DNA from: Hymenobacter caeli | Lineage (GTDB): Bacteria; Bacteroidota; Bacteroidia; Cytophagales; Hymenobacteraceae | Assembly: GCF_013294115.1 (NCBI RefSeq) | Contig: NZ_JABSNP010000007.1 | Location: 124,001 to 188,000 of the forward strand | Direction of reading: 5' to 3' | Length of the DNA: 64,000 bases | Shown here: positions 36,048 to 44,090 of the stretch, piece after piece | Numbering within the stretch: position 1 is the stretch's first letter | How the letters are laid out: each line of letters starts with the position of its first letter | Notes under the pieces: model-generated | Told to the model about the DNA's origin: nothing | Database searches by the model: none | The model's input: only the letters and a program-made list of their open reading frames with translations | Made by a program: the position numbers and the translations under genes

Positions 36048-36554
36048 ATGAGCACCCCCGACCCCCAAAAGCACCTCGTATTCGAGGAAGTAGCCCAGCG
36101 CCTGCGCGGCGAGGGCTTCGGCATTGACAAGCAGGACGAGACGCGCCCCTGGGGCGGCTTCTTCGTGCTCGACGAAAGCCAGGCCCAGCAGTTTGCCGAT
36201 AAGTACTTCGACGGCCTCTCCATCGAGGGCCTGAAAATCTCGGGCAAGCTCAGCCCCAAAATTCTGGTGGTGGCCCCCTTGCAGCGCCTCTCGTGGCAGT
36301 ACCACCACCGCCGCGCCGAAATCTGGCGCGTGGTGCAGGGCCCCATCGCCGTGGCCACCAGCGCCACCGACGAGCAGCACGAGCCGCAGCACTACGGCCC
36401 CGGCGAGCAAATCACCCTCCAGCAGGGCGAGCGCCACCGCCTCATCGGCCTCGACGGCTGGGGCATCGTGGCCGAAATCTGGCAGCACACCGACGCCGCC
36501 CAGCCCTCCGACGAGGACGACATCGTGCGCGTGCAGGACGACTTCGGTCGCTAG
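36048..36554 (+). CDS. Cupin protein related to type II mannose-6-phosphate isomerase C-terminal domain
   Basis: The 168-residue protein is a single cupin. RPWGGFFVLDE near residue 40, LSWQYHHRRAEIWRVVQG near 85 and the metal-binding EQITLQQGERHRLIG near 120 follow the pattern of the phosphomannose isomerase type II C-terminal domain. Relatives in Hymenobacter-type genomes are named phosphoheptose or mannose-6-phosphate isomerase, but activity of this stand-alone form is not certain. The product probably acts in cell-surface sugar synthesis. It is flanked by terminators on both sides, so it is a one-gene unit. Confidence 0.85.
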   Translation: MSTPDPQKHLVFEEVAQRLRGEGFGIDKQDETRPWGGFFVLDESQAQQFADKYFDGLSIEGLKISGKLSPKILVVAPLQRLSWQYHHRRAEIWRVVQGPIAVATSATDEQHEPQHYGPGEQITLQQGERHRLIGLDGWGIVAEIWQHTDAAQPSDEDDIVRVQDDFGR

Positions 36555-36575
36555 GGCCCCAGCACCTGAAAATTG

Positions 36576-36609
36576 AAAAGCCTCGATTCTGCTTGAATCG
36601 AGGCTTTTT
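36576..36609 (+). terminator. Terminator after the cupin gene
   Basis: AAAAGCCTCGATTC and GAATCGAGGCTTTT form a perfect 14-bp stem with a 5-base loop, followed by an extra T. It lies 21 bases after the cupin stop. Confidence 0.92.
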
Positions 36610-36748
36610 GTTGGGCCTTAGTCAGCCTGATGGTGGCGGGTAGGCTGCTTAACGATTCGGTTATAACCCTTGTAACGTTTAGCAATTCACGGTTTGCAGA
36701 ACGTAAAAACTACGCTCGATGCAGGCTACTATCGCTGTGCTGAGACCT

Positions 36749-38395
36749 TTAGCCTGACGAATTCTCCTCGCAGCTGGTCGAATCAGCCACAGAACCAAGT
36801 TCTCCCGGCGTGGTCGGTTGCGCGCTGCTGGGTTGCGCCCGCGCCGCCAACGTGGCACTGAGCGCCTGCGCGGCGGCTACTACCTGCGCCGGGTAGTGCA
36901 GGCGTGCCAGCAACCGAATGGCATTGCGCGTGGTGAGCGGCCCGGCTTTGAGGCGGTAGTCGAAGTGCCAGTCTTCCGCCGTGACCGTCTCGCAAAAGTG
37001 GTATTCGACAAAGCACGCCTGCAAGAGCGCGCCCAGCTCCCCGTCGTGGGTGGCCGCCACGACCCAGCTGCGCGGCTGCAAATAGGCCAGCACGGCCTGG
37101 TTGGCGGCGATGCGCTCCTGCGTATTCGTGCCTTTGAACAGCTCGTCCAGCAGCAGCAGGTAGCCGCCGGGGGCCGCGTCGCAGGCCAGCAGCAGCTGCC
37201 GCATGGTTTCGGCTTCGACCAGGTAATAGCTTTTGCCCGTGGGCAGGCTGTCGGCCAGGCTGAGGCTGGTGAGCACCCGGCAAAAAGGGGCGCGGTAGGC
37301 GGCGGCCGGGCACGTTGCTATCGTCTGGGCCAGCAGGGCATTCACGCCCAACGTGCGTATAAAAGTGGTTTTGCCCGCCATGTTCGAGCCGGTAAGCAGT
37401 ACGCCGGGCCCGGCCAGGGTCAGGTCATTGGGCACGCACCCCGGCACCAGCGGGTGGTAGGCGGCGTGCAGCTGGATGCCCTCGGCGGCCGGCCCGAAGT
37501 GCGGCACGCAGGTGGCGTGGCGCTGGCGGAAGCTGGCCACCGCCAGGGCGCAATCGACGTAGCCAACGGCCTCAAAGACGGTCCGAATGGCGGGCGCTTG
37601 CTGCTGCACGGCCACCCGGCAACGGGCATACAGCAGCACGTCGAGCAGCAAAAACATCCTGAGTAAGCTGAGCACCAATAAGTTGTCTTCCACCTGAAAG
37701 AACGCTACTTGCCACATGATGGCCCTCAGCCGGGCCAGGGGCGCGGCCAGCGGCTGAAGCGGCCGCAGGGGCAGGGCCGCCCGGTGCAGCGCCTGGCCCG
37801 CCCGACGCAAGCGGCCCAATTGCAGCAGCGGGCGAACACAGTTCCTAATCCGCTTGAGCTGCCAGAAGTGAAATACCGCATTGGTGAGGGCCAACACGAG
37901 CGTCCCCACCCAGAGCCCGGGGAGCCAAAAGCCCCCGAGCAACGTGGCCAATAGCCCCAGCGCGAGCAGCGGCGCGAAGCGCGCGCCGGGCAGCGTGGGG
38001 AGGGGCTGCCCACTCAGTAAATCGGCCAAGTAGTACGCCTCGTGGGCCGTCAGCTGGTCGAGGGCGAGCAAGGCCTGCCCGCGGGCCACGGGTTGCTGCG
38101 CCAGCAGGGTCGTGGCCGCATCGAACTCCTGCAAGGCGGCCTCGTCGGCGAGCGGGCTGCGTAACCGGTGGTAGAGGCACTGCTGGCCTACCGGGCTCAC
38201 CGTGGCATCGAGCAGTCCAAAGAGCAATTCGCCGTTCAGGTCCGCCCAGGTTTGGTCCGGTAGGCGCTGGTACGCGGGCTCGTGCTGCACGTGGTCGTAG
38301 TAACGGGCCACCAAAGAGAAGTAGGGGGAGCGTGCAGGCGGCTGGTGCCAGGCCGCCTCCAGGCGGCGTAAGCGCGTGCGGGAAGAAGTCCACAT
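36749..38395 (-). CDS. Membrane-anchored MutS-like ATPase
   Basis: The 548 residues combine a MutS core/ATPase region with hydrophobic segments. The first 120 residues resemble the MutS core (HVQHEPAYQRLPDQTWADL, LFGLLDATVSPVGQQCLYHR). About residues 140-180 are strongly hydrophobic (LLALGLLATLLGGFWLPGLW), giving one or two membrane helices, with another at about 240-262. The ATPase has Walker A GSNMAGKTT at 336-344, Walker B LLLLDELFKGTN with Asp417-Glu418, and the ATHD switch. It lacks the mismatch-binding and connector domains, so it is not a normal repair MutS. The ATG at 38395 is preferred over the TTG at 38404. Its role is unknown. Confidence 0.88.
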   Translation of the reverse strand: MWTSSRTRLRRLEAAWHQPPARSPYFSLVARYYDHVQHEPAYQRLPDQTWADLNGELLFGLLDATVSPVGQQCLYHRLRSPLADEAALQEFDAATTLLAQQPVARGQALLALDQLTAHEAYYLADLLSGQPLPTLPGARFAPLLALGLLATLLGGFWLPGLWVGTLVLALTNAVFHFWQLKRIRNCVRPLLQLGRLRRAGQALHRAALPLRPLQPLAAPLARLRAIMWQVAFFQVEDNLLVLSLLRMFLLLDVLLYARCRVAVQQQAPAIRTVFEAVGYVDCALAVASFRQRHATCVPHFGPAAEGIQLHAAYHPLVPGCVPNDLTLAGPGVLLTGSNMAGKTTFIRTLGVNALLAQTIATCPAAAYRAPFCRVLTSLSLADSLPTGKSYYLVEAETMRQLLLACDAAPGGYLLLLDELFKGTNTQERIAANQAVLAYLQPRSWVVAATHDGELGALLQACFVEYHFCETVTAEDWHFDYRLKAGPLTTRNAIRLLARLHYPAQVVAAAQALSATLAARAQPSSAQPTTPGELGSVADSTSCEENSSG

Positions 38396-38629
38396 GAGAA
38401 GCAAGGGTAGCTACCAGGGCGTGGGCGGTGAGGTGAAGCCACTGGTGATTACGGGCAGTGTGAAGAGTAATTAAGTAGTGCCTATGCGGAAAGTGCCACA
38501 CTGGGTACAATAGCTGAGCGGGCCAAAAACCGCCCCTTTTTCAAGAAGTGCCCGGTTAGCAGCATTATGCTAATGGATAAAAATCTGATAGGCGGGGCCC
38601 ATCACCACCTTCTACCCACCAAAACGCCC

Positions 38630-40687
38630 CTACAGCCCCGTCAGCCGCCGCGCAGCCTTCACCACGGCCAGCTCGGCCTGGCCGGCGGGCAGCTGGGCGT
38701 CGTCGAGGGCGGCGCGGGCCGTCATTTGCCACACGGGCAGGGCGGGCTGGTTGGTTTCGAGCTGCGCGAGGCGCTCGAGCAGCACCGTGGCCAGGGCCCC
38801 CAGCCGCGTGGCGAGCGGGGCGTACTCGCTCAAGACGGGGCCTGCTAACAGCAGGGGCTGCAAGGCGGCGCTGGTGGCTTGCCAGCGCAGCAGCTGGGCC
38901 CGCAGCAGCAGCAGCTGCCGGGCCAGGGCGGGCGGGCGCACCGGGGCGGCCAGGCCGGCCAGTACACTGTCCACAGCCGTGCCAAACTCCCGGGCCACGT
39001 CCGATTCGGCCGGGGCGGCGTCCACGAGGCGGGTCAGGGGCGTTTGGGTGGTGTACTTGAAGCCCAGGAAATGGCGCTTGTAGTCCTTCACCGGCTCCAG
39101 CACGCCGGCCAGGGTGGTGAGGGGCCCCAGGGCCCCGGCCGGGGCCATTTGCCGCAGCAGCTGGGCCGGGGCGCGGCGGTGGCGCAGGCCCAGAGTTTCC
39201 AATTGAGCGGAGACCAAGGCCAGGCGGCGGTACAGGTCGGGCACGTCCTGGGTGGTGGCTTGGGGCGACCACAGCCGCTCGGCCACGGCCGCCGCCCGGG
39301 GCCAGACCCGCGAATCGTAAATAACTGAATCGGCGAACTCGCTCCACATGGCCGCCTCGCCGCCCAGCACCAGTTTTTGCTGGGCCGCGTCGAGGGGCGT
39401 GGCGGCGGGCAGCGGGTCGGCGGCGTAGGCGTCGGCGGCGGGGTGGTTCAGGTCGAGGTAGTAGCCGCTGGAGAGCAGGGCGGGGTGGCCCAGGCGCACG
39501 GCTTCGGCCAGGCCTTTGGCCCCGCGCCAGCTCTGGACGACGACTTCCCGGGGCAGGTCGGGGCCCAGGATTTCGTCCCAGCCCACCATTGTTTTGCCCC
39601 GGGCCTGCAAAATGGTCAGCACCTGCCGGTTGAAATACGTCTGGAGCTGGTGCTTGTCCACGGCCTGGCTGTCGGCCTTCAGCATCCGGTGCTCGCGCAT
39701 GAAGGCCACGATGCGCGGGTTGCGCCGCCACTGCCGCCCGTCGTTTTCGTCGCCCCCCACGTGGAAGTACGGGTCGGGAAAGAGCCCGGCCATCTCCGTC
39801 AGCAGCGAATCGAGGAAGGCGTAGGTGCCGGATTTTGTGGGGTCGATGGCGATATTCAGCACCCCCCAGCGGATGGGCACGGCCTTCACGGAATCGTTGG
39901 AGCCCAGCCGGGGGTAGGCCGCCACCAGGGCCCCGGCGTGGCCCGGCAGGTCGAACTCGGGCACCACCCGAATGCCCCGCGCCGCGGCGTAGGCCACCAC
40001 CTCGCGCACCTGGGCCTGGGTGTAGTAGCCGTCGGCCCCGGCCACTTGTTGCAGGCGCGGCAGCCGCTTGCTTTCCACCCGCCAGCCCTGGTCGTCGCAC
40101 AAGTGCCAGTGCAGCACGTTCAGCTTCACGGCCGCCATGCCGTCGAGGTTGCGCTTAATAACGGCCACCGGCAGGAAGTGGCGGGCCGCGTCAATCAGCA
40201 GCCCGCGCCAGGCGAAGCGCGGCTGGTCCTGGATGTCGGCCTCGGGCAGGTAGCGGCCGGTTGTGGCGGGGCGGGGCAGCTGCTCGAGCGTGGCCAGGGC
40301 CCGCAGCACGCCCAGGCCGGTGGGCGCGTCAATCAGCACGCCGCCCGGCGTGATGCGCAGGCTGTAGCGCTCCTCGTCTAGCTTTTCGGGGCGGCCCGCC
40401 CGCCCGTAGCGGATTTGCAGCACCGGGCCGGGCGTGCGCGGGGCCCGGGCGGGGCCCTGCAAGCGGGCCAGGGTGCGCAAGGCGGCCGGCCGGATGGCCG
40501 GGTCGGCGGGGCCGGTGATTTGCAGGCGCAGCGGGGCTTTCAGGGCCAAGCGGCCGGTGCCCCAGCGCAGCTCGGTGGGCTGGGGCAGCAGGGGCGAGGG
40601 CTGGGCCGCCGCCGGGCGCGTCGTCAGCACCAGCAGCACCCAAAGCCACCTCGCCCATTCGCTCGCTTCACCGGCCTTGCGCGTCAT
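38630..40687 (-). CDS. Beta-N-acetylhexosaminidase, glycoside hydrolase family 20
   Basis: GH20 enzymes release terminal N-acetylglucosamine or N-acetylgalactosamine by substrate-assisted catalysis. The 685-residue protein has a signal peptide (WLWVLLVLTTRPAAAQP), so it is exported. An N-terminal GH20b-type domain precedes the catalytic barrel with FAWRGLLIDAARHFLP and NVLHWHLCDDQGWR. The catalytic Asp313-Glu314 pair lies in FHVGGDENDG, with MVGWDEI and GGEAAMWSEF further on. A helical C-terminal region of about 170 residues follows. The ATG at 40687 fits the signal peptide; an upstream TTG start is less likely. It may feed chitin or peptidoglycan sugars to amino-sugar metabolism. Confidence 0.95.
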   Translation of the reverse strand: MTRKAGEASEWARWLWVLLVLTTRPAAAQPSPLLPQPTELRWGTGRLALKAPLRLQITGPADPAIRPAALRTLARLQGPARAPRTPGPVLQIRYGRAGRPEKLDEERYSLRITPGGVLIDAPTGLGVLRALATLEQLPRPATTGRYLPEADIQDQPRFAWRGLLIDAARHFLPVAVIKRNLDGMAAVKLNVLHWHLCDDQGWRVESKRLPRLQQVAGADGYYTQAQVREVVAYAAARGIRVVPEFDLPGHAGALVAAYPRLGSNDSVKAVPIRWGVLNIAIDPTKSGTYAFLDSLLTEMAGLFPDPYFHVGGDENDGRQWRRNPRIVAFMREHRMLKADSQAVDKHQLQTYFNRQVLTILQARGKTMVGWDEILGPDLPREVVVQSWRGAKGLAEAVRLGHPALLSSGYYLDLNHPAADAYAADPLPAATPLDAAQQKLVLGGEAAMWSEFADSVIYDSRVWPRAAAVAERLWSPQATTQDVPDLYRRLALVSAQLETLGLRHRRAPAQLLRQMAPAGALGPLTTLAGVLEPVKDYKRHFLGFKYTTQTPLTRLVDAAPAESDVAREFGTAVDSVLAGLAAPVRPPALARQLLLLRAQLLRWQATSAALQPLLLAGPVLSEYAPLATRLGALATVLLERLAQLETNQPALPVWQMTARAALDDAQLPAGQAELAVVKAARRLTGL

Positions 40688-40783
40688 ATTCAGCCTAATA
40701 ATTAGCTCAACAATGATTTTCTGCTTCAAAGTAATCGTCCACAAAATCCGTGAAATTCGCTAAAATCCGTGCCCATCCGTGGT

Positions 40784-42133
40784 TCATATCAATCCCCGGG
40801 CTTTGAATTCCAAGTATTTATTAATTGTATTCGCCGTCAAATCTTTCGGCGCGGTTAAGAGCGAGTAGATGCCGTAGCGCTGCAATTCGAGCACAATTTG
40901 GCGCTTTTCCTGGGTAAATTTCTCGGCGATGGTCTGGTTGTACACGTCCTCCGTGGTGTCGGCGGGGGCGGCGAGGTAGGCGCTCAACTCGGTGTTTTCA
41001 AAAAAAACGACCAGTAACAAATGGTCCCGGTTGAGGCGGCGCAGGTAGGGCAGCTGGCGCTCCAGGCCGTGCAGCGTCTCGAAATTGGTGAAGAGCACCA
41101 GCAGGCTGCGCTGCCGCACCCGGGCCCGCACGGTGGCGTAGAGCCCCGCAAAATCGGTTTCCAGGTACTGCGTTTTCTGGCGGTAGAGCACCTCCAGAAT
41201 CTTGAGCAGGTGGCCGGGGCGGCGGTCGGCCAGCAGGGCGGCCCCGGGCTTGTTGGAGAAGGTGAGGAGCCCGGCTTTGTCGTGCTTGAGCAGGGCAATG
41301 TTGCTGAGCACCAGCGTGGCGTTGATGGCGTAGTCGAGCAGGCTGAGGCCGTCGAAGGGCATGCGCATCACCCGGCCCTTGTCGATGAGGCAGTACACGG
41401 ACTGGGCCCGCTCGTCTTGGAAGTGGTTCACCACCAGGGCATCGGCGGCCCCGGTGCCGGCGCGGCGGGCGGTGGCCTTCCAGTTGAGGGTGCGCGGGTC
41501 GTCGCCGGCCACGTAGGGCCTTATTTGCTCGAACTCCTGGCTGTGGCCCACCCGCCGGATGCGCTTCACGCCCACGTCGGTGAGGCGGTTGTGGATGGCC
41601 AGCAGCTCGTACTGCCGCATCTGCAAAAACGACGGGTACACGGGCACCACCCGGCGTTGGTCGTAGCGAAACCGCCGGCGCACCAGCCCCAGCGGCGAGG
41701 CGGCGTAGATGTTCAGGGCCCCGAACTCGTACTCGCCGCGCTTGGTGGGCCGCAGCTGGTAGCGAATCACCTGCGTTTCGCCCGGCCGGATGGCCGCCTT
41801 GAACAGCACGTCGCGCCGCTGGAACTGGTGCGGAATCTCGTCAATCGTCTCGGTCTGCGCCGCGAAGCGGTAGCGGTTTTCGAGGTACAGCTCCACGTCG
41901 TTGTCCGAGCCGTTGGCCAGCTTGTCGCCCAGCACCCGCCGCCCGAAAATGGGCGCGGCCCCGCCCTTGGCCGGCGCGTAGAGCAGCGCCGCGTCGAGCC
42001 CCACCAGGGCCCCCAGCAGCAGCCCGAGCACCTGCACCGGCCCCAGCAGCCACGGCAGAAAAAAGGCCACCGTGAAGCCCGCAATGAGAGCCACGAGCAG
42101 GTAAAAGAAGCGCGGAGTAAGAAAAAAGCTCAT
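40784..42133 (-). CDS. DUF58 domain protein
   Basis: DUF58 proteins have a von Willebrand A-like fold and are the usual partners of MoxR AAA+ ATPases, probably acting in assembly or quality control of membrane or envelope proteins. The 449 residues begin with two membrane helices (about 10-50). The DUF58 signature is RRVGHSQEFEQIRPYVAGDDPRTLNW at about 195-220. The vWA-like region follows, where the metal-binding DxSxS is replaced by LIDKGRV, so MIDAS metal binding is doubtful. The start codon overlaps the stop of the NADAR gene (ATGA), so translation of the two is coupled. Normally a MoxR gene sits directly upstream. Confidence 0.93.
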   Translation of the reverse strand: MSFFLTPRFFYLLVALIAGFTVAFFLPWLLGPVQVLGLLLGALVGLDAALLYAPAKGGAAPIFGRRVLGDKLANGSDNDVELYLENRYRFAAQTETIDEIPHQFQRRDVLFKAAIRPGETQVIRYQLRPTKRGEYEFGALNIYAASPLGLVRRRFRYDQRRVVPVYPSFLQMRQYELLAIHNRLTDVGVKRIRRVGHSQEFEQIRPYVAGDDPRTLNWKATARRAGTGAADALVVNHFQDERAQSVYCLIDKGRVMRMPFDGLSLLDYAINATLVLSNIALLKHDKAGLLTFSNKPGAALLADRRPGHLLKILEVLYRQKTQYLETDFAGLYATVRARVRQRSLLVLFTNFETLHGLERQLPYLRRLNRDHLLLVVFFENTELSAYLAAPADTTEDVYNQTIAEKFTQEKRQIVLELQRYGIYSLLTAPKDLTANTINKYLEFKARGLI

Positions 42134-42681
42134 CGGTTTTGCAATTGGTCCCGCACTTCCATCAGGGCAAAGCCCAGCAGGTTAGGCCCCCGCCAGCGGT
42201 CCGGGTGCTCGGCATCAGCCGCGTCGGCGGCCAGGCCGATGCCCCAAATGGTGTCCACTGGGCTGGCCTCGACCAGCACCCGGTCGTGCGTGTTGCGTAA
42301 AAATTCAGCCAATGCCGCGTGCTGGCTAAACTTGTGCAGGTTGCCAGCCTGCACGATTTCACATTTGTGCGCCTCCCACAGCTCCGGCTCGAAACCGCGA
42401 ATTTCGCGCCCCAGCTTCTTGGCTTCGGCGGGGCTTTTGGTGGCTAGTATTTGATTTTCGATAAGCGAGTCGTTGAACAACCGGGCTTTTTCAGCCATCA
42501 TCCAGTGCTCGGTAGAACGGTACGTGACGCCCGCCACCACAAAATCAACCGGCCACCATTGGCTCAGGCAGGATTTAGTGACGGTACCGTCTTTGCTTGG
42601 CTGGTTGCCCCAGAAGAACAGGTATTTCACGCGGTGGCTCTGCTCAAGCTGGCCAAGTAGCCAATCGGTTGAATACTTCAC
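42130..42681 (-). CDS. NADAR family protein (YbiA-like)
   Basis: NADAR domains act on ADP-ribose- or ribosyl-type N-glycosidic bonds. Known members hydrolyse reactive riboflavin intermediates (YbiA type) or remove ADP-ribose from guanine, and some are tied to phage defence. The 183 residues show YLFFWGNQPSKDG, a conserved STEHWMMAEKARLF, and SPVDTIWGIGLA followed by WRGPNLLGFALMEVRD, the typical C-terminal signature. No signal peptide is seen. A GTG at 42681 is the start that gives the expected N-terminus. The gene sits between MoxR and DUF58, overlapping the latter by 4 bases, with a palindromic repeat just upstream. Its link to the MoxR system is unproven. Confidence 0.9.
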   Translation of the reverse strand: MKYSTDWLLGQLEQSHRVKYLFFWGNQPSKDGTVTKSCLSQWWPVDFVVAGVTYRSTEHWMMAEKARLFNDSLIENQILATKSPAEAKKLGREIRGFEPELWEAHKCEIVQAGNLHKFSQHAALAEFLRNTHDRVLVEASPVDTIWGIGLAADAADAEHPDRWRGPNLLGFALMEVRDQLQNR

Positions 42682-42707
42682 AACAAACTAATTAGCAGTA
42701 GGAAAAT

Positions 42708-42808
42708 GTAGAGACGCGACACTTCGCGTCTCGGCTGCTGAACGGTGGCTGGGTAATCGTTCCACGGCAACCGGGCAGCGATTAAGACGCGAAGTATCGC
42801 GTCTCTAC
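42708..42808. repeat. Nested palindromic repeat with GTAGAGACGCGA arms
   Basis: GTAGAGACGCGACACTTCGC at the left and its near complement ending TATCGCGTCTCTAC at the right form an outer inverted repeat of about 24 bases per arm. Each arm is itself a palindrome (GAGACGCGA with TTCGCGTCTC). Repeats with this core are abundant in intergenic DNA of several bacteria including cyanobacteria and Bacteroidota, from general knowledge. It lies in the gap between MoxR and NADAR genes. Confidence 0.8.
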
Positions 42809-42815
42809 CCTAACA

Positions 42816-43964
42816 TTACCGCGGTACTTCTATTGACTGCACAATCTGCTGCACCACCTCGTCCGGCGTGCCGCCTTCCATTTCGCGCTCCGGCGTGAGC
42901 ATCACGCGGTGGCGCAGCACGCTGGGGGCTAGAAATTGCACGTCTTCGGGCGTCACGAAATCGCGGCCGCGCAGGGCGGCCAGGGCCTTGGCTCCGTTCA
43001 GCAGGGCCAGCGAGGCGCGGGGCGACGCCCCCAGGTACAGGGCCTTGTGGGCGCGGGTCTGGCCCACGAGCTTGGCGATGTACTCCAGAATGTTGGGCTC
43101 GACGCGCTGCTGGCGCACTTGCTCGCGCAGCGCGGCCAGGTCGGCGGCGGTGAGGACGGGCTGTACGGATTCCAGCGCCGCGCCGCCGAAGCCGGCGTGG
43201 TGGCCCTGTAAAATCTGGATTTCCTCGGCCAGGCTGGGGTAGCCCACGCGCAGCTTGAAGAGGAAGCGGTCGAGCTGGGCCTCGGGCAGGCGGTAGGTGC
43301 CTTCCTGCTCCACCGGGTTTTGGGTGGCCAGCACCAGAAAGGGGGCCTGCATCACGTAAGTGGTGCCGTCCTGGGTCACGGTGCGCTCCTCCATCACCTC
43401 AAACAAGGCGGATTGCGTCTTGGCCGGGGCCCGGTTGATTTCGTCAATCAGCACCACGCTGGCGAAGATGGGCCCCGGCCGGAACTCGAACTCGCCGGTG
43501 TTCTGCCGGAATACCGACGTGCCCAGCACGTCGGCCGGCATCAGGTCGGGCGTGAACTGGATGCGGCTGAACGGCACGGCCAGCGTGCGGGCCAGGAGCT
43601 TGGCCATGAGCGTTTTGGCTACGCCCGGTACGCCTTCGAGCAGCACGTGCCCGTCGGCCAGCACCGCCGTCAGCAGCAGTTCCAGCAAATCGGTCTGGCC
43701 AACGATGATTTTGCTGATTTCGGCCCGCACGGACTCGGCGCGGGCCGCGAGCTGGGCAAAGTCGGTGCGGGGCGCGAAGGTGCCGGCCGGCTCAGCCGCT
43801 TCCGTTGATGCGGCAGCCGCAATTGCTTCGGGCGGTGCGGCGGATTCGGGCATGGCTGCGGTTTCGGGCGACGTGGTTTCGGGCGACGCGGCAGGTGCGG
43901 CGGACAACAATTGGCCAGCGTCGGTCTCAGGCGTATGTTTAGGGGCGAAATCAGTGGGTTCCAT
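42816..43964 (-). CDS. MoxR family AAA+ ATPase
   Basis: MoxR ATPases act as chaperones, often with vWA/DUF58 partners, in maturation of protein complexes and envelope stress. The 382 residues from the ATG at 43964 begin with about 60 residues of low-complexity Pro/Ala/Thr/Glu sequence. The AAA+ core follows: Walker A GVPGVAKT with Lys117, the MoxR motif FTPDLMPADVLGT, Walker B VVLIDEINRAP, and ATQNPVEQEGTYRLPEAQLDRF. The C-terminal lid carries YLGASPRASLALL. A reading that starts at 44027 adds 21 residues in front and is less likely. The next genes downstream are NADAR and DUF58. Confidence 0.96.
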   Translation of the reverse strand: MEPTDFAPKHTPETDAGQLLSAAPAASPETTSPETAAMPESAAPPEAIAAAASTEAAEPAGTFAPRTDFAQLAARAESVRAEISKIIVGQTDLLELLLTAVLADGHVLLEGVPGVAKTLMAKLLARTLAVPFSRIQFTPDLMPADVLGTSVFRQNTGEFEFRPGPIFASVVLIDEINRAPAKTQSALFEVMEERTVTQDGTTYVMQAPFLVLATQNPVEQEGTYRLPEAQLDRFLFKLRVGYPSLAEEIQILQGHHAGFGGAALESVQPVLTAADLAALREQVRQQRVEPNILEYIAKLVGQTRAHKALYLGASPRASLALLNGAKALAALRGRDFVTPEDVQFLAPSVLRHRVMLTPEREMEGGTPDEVVQQIVQSIEVPR

Positions 43965-44090
43965 TGAGTGGTAAGAGGGGCAAAGAGGGCTGAAATTCGG
44001 GTAAAAAGCCGGTTTCCAGTCAATCAACGCCTGATAGTGGAATAATACAATTGGGTAAAAAGACGGTTTCTGGGTTCAGTGCAAAAATGC

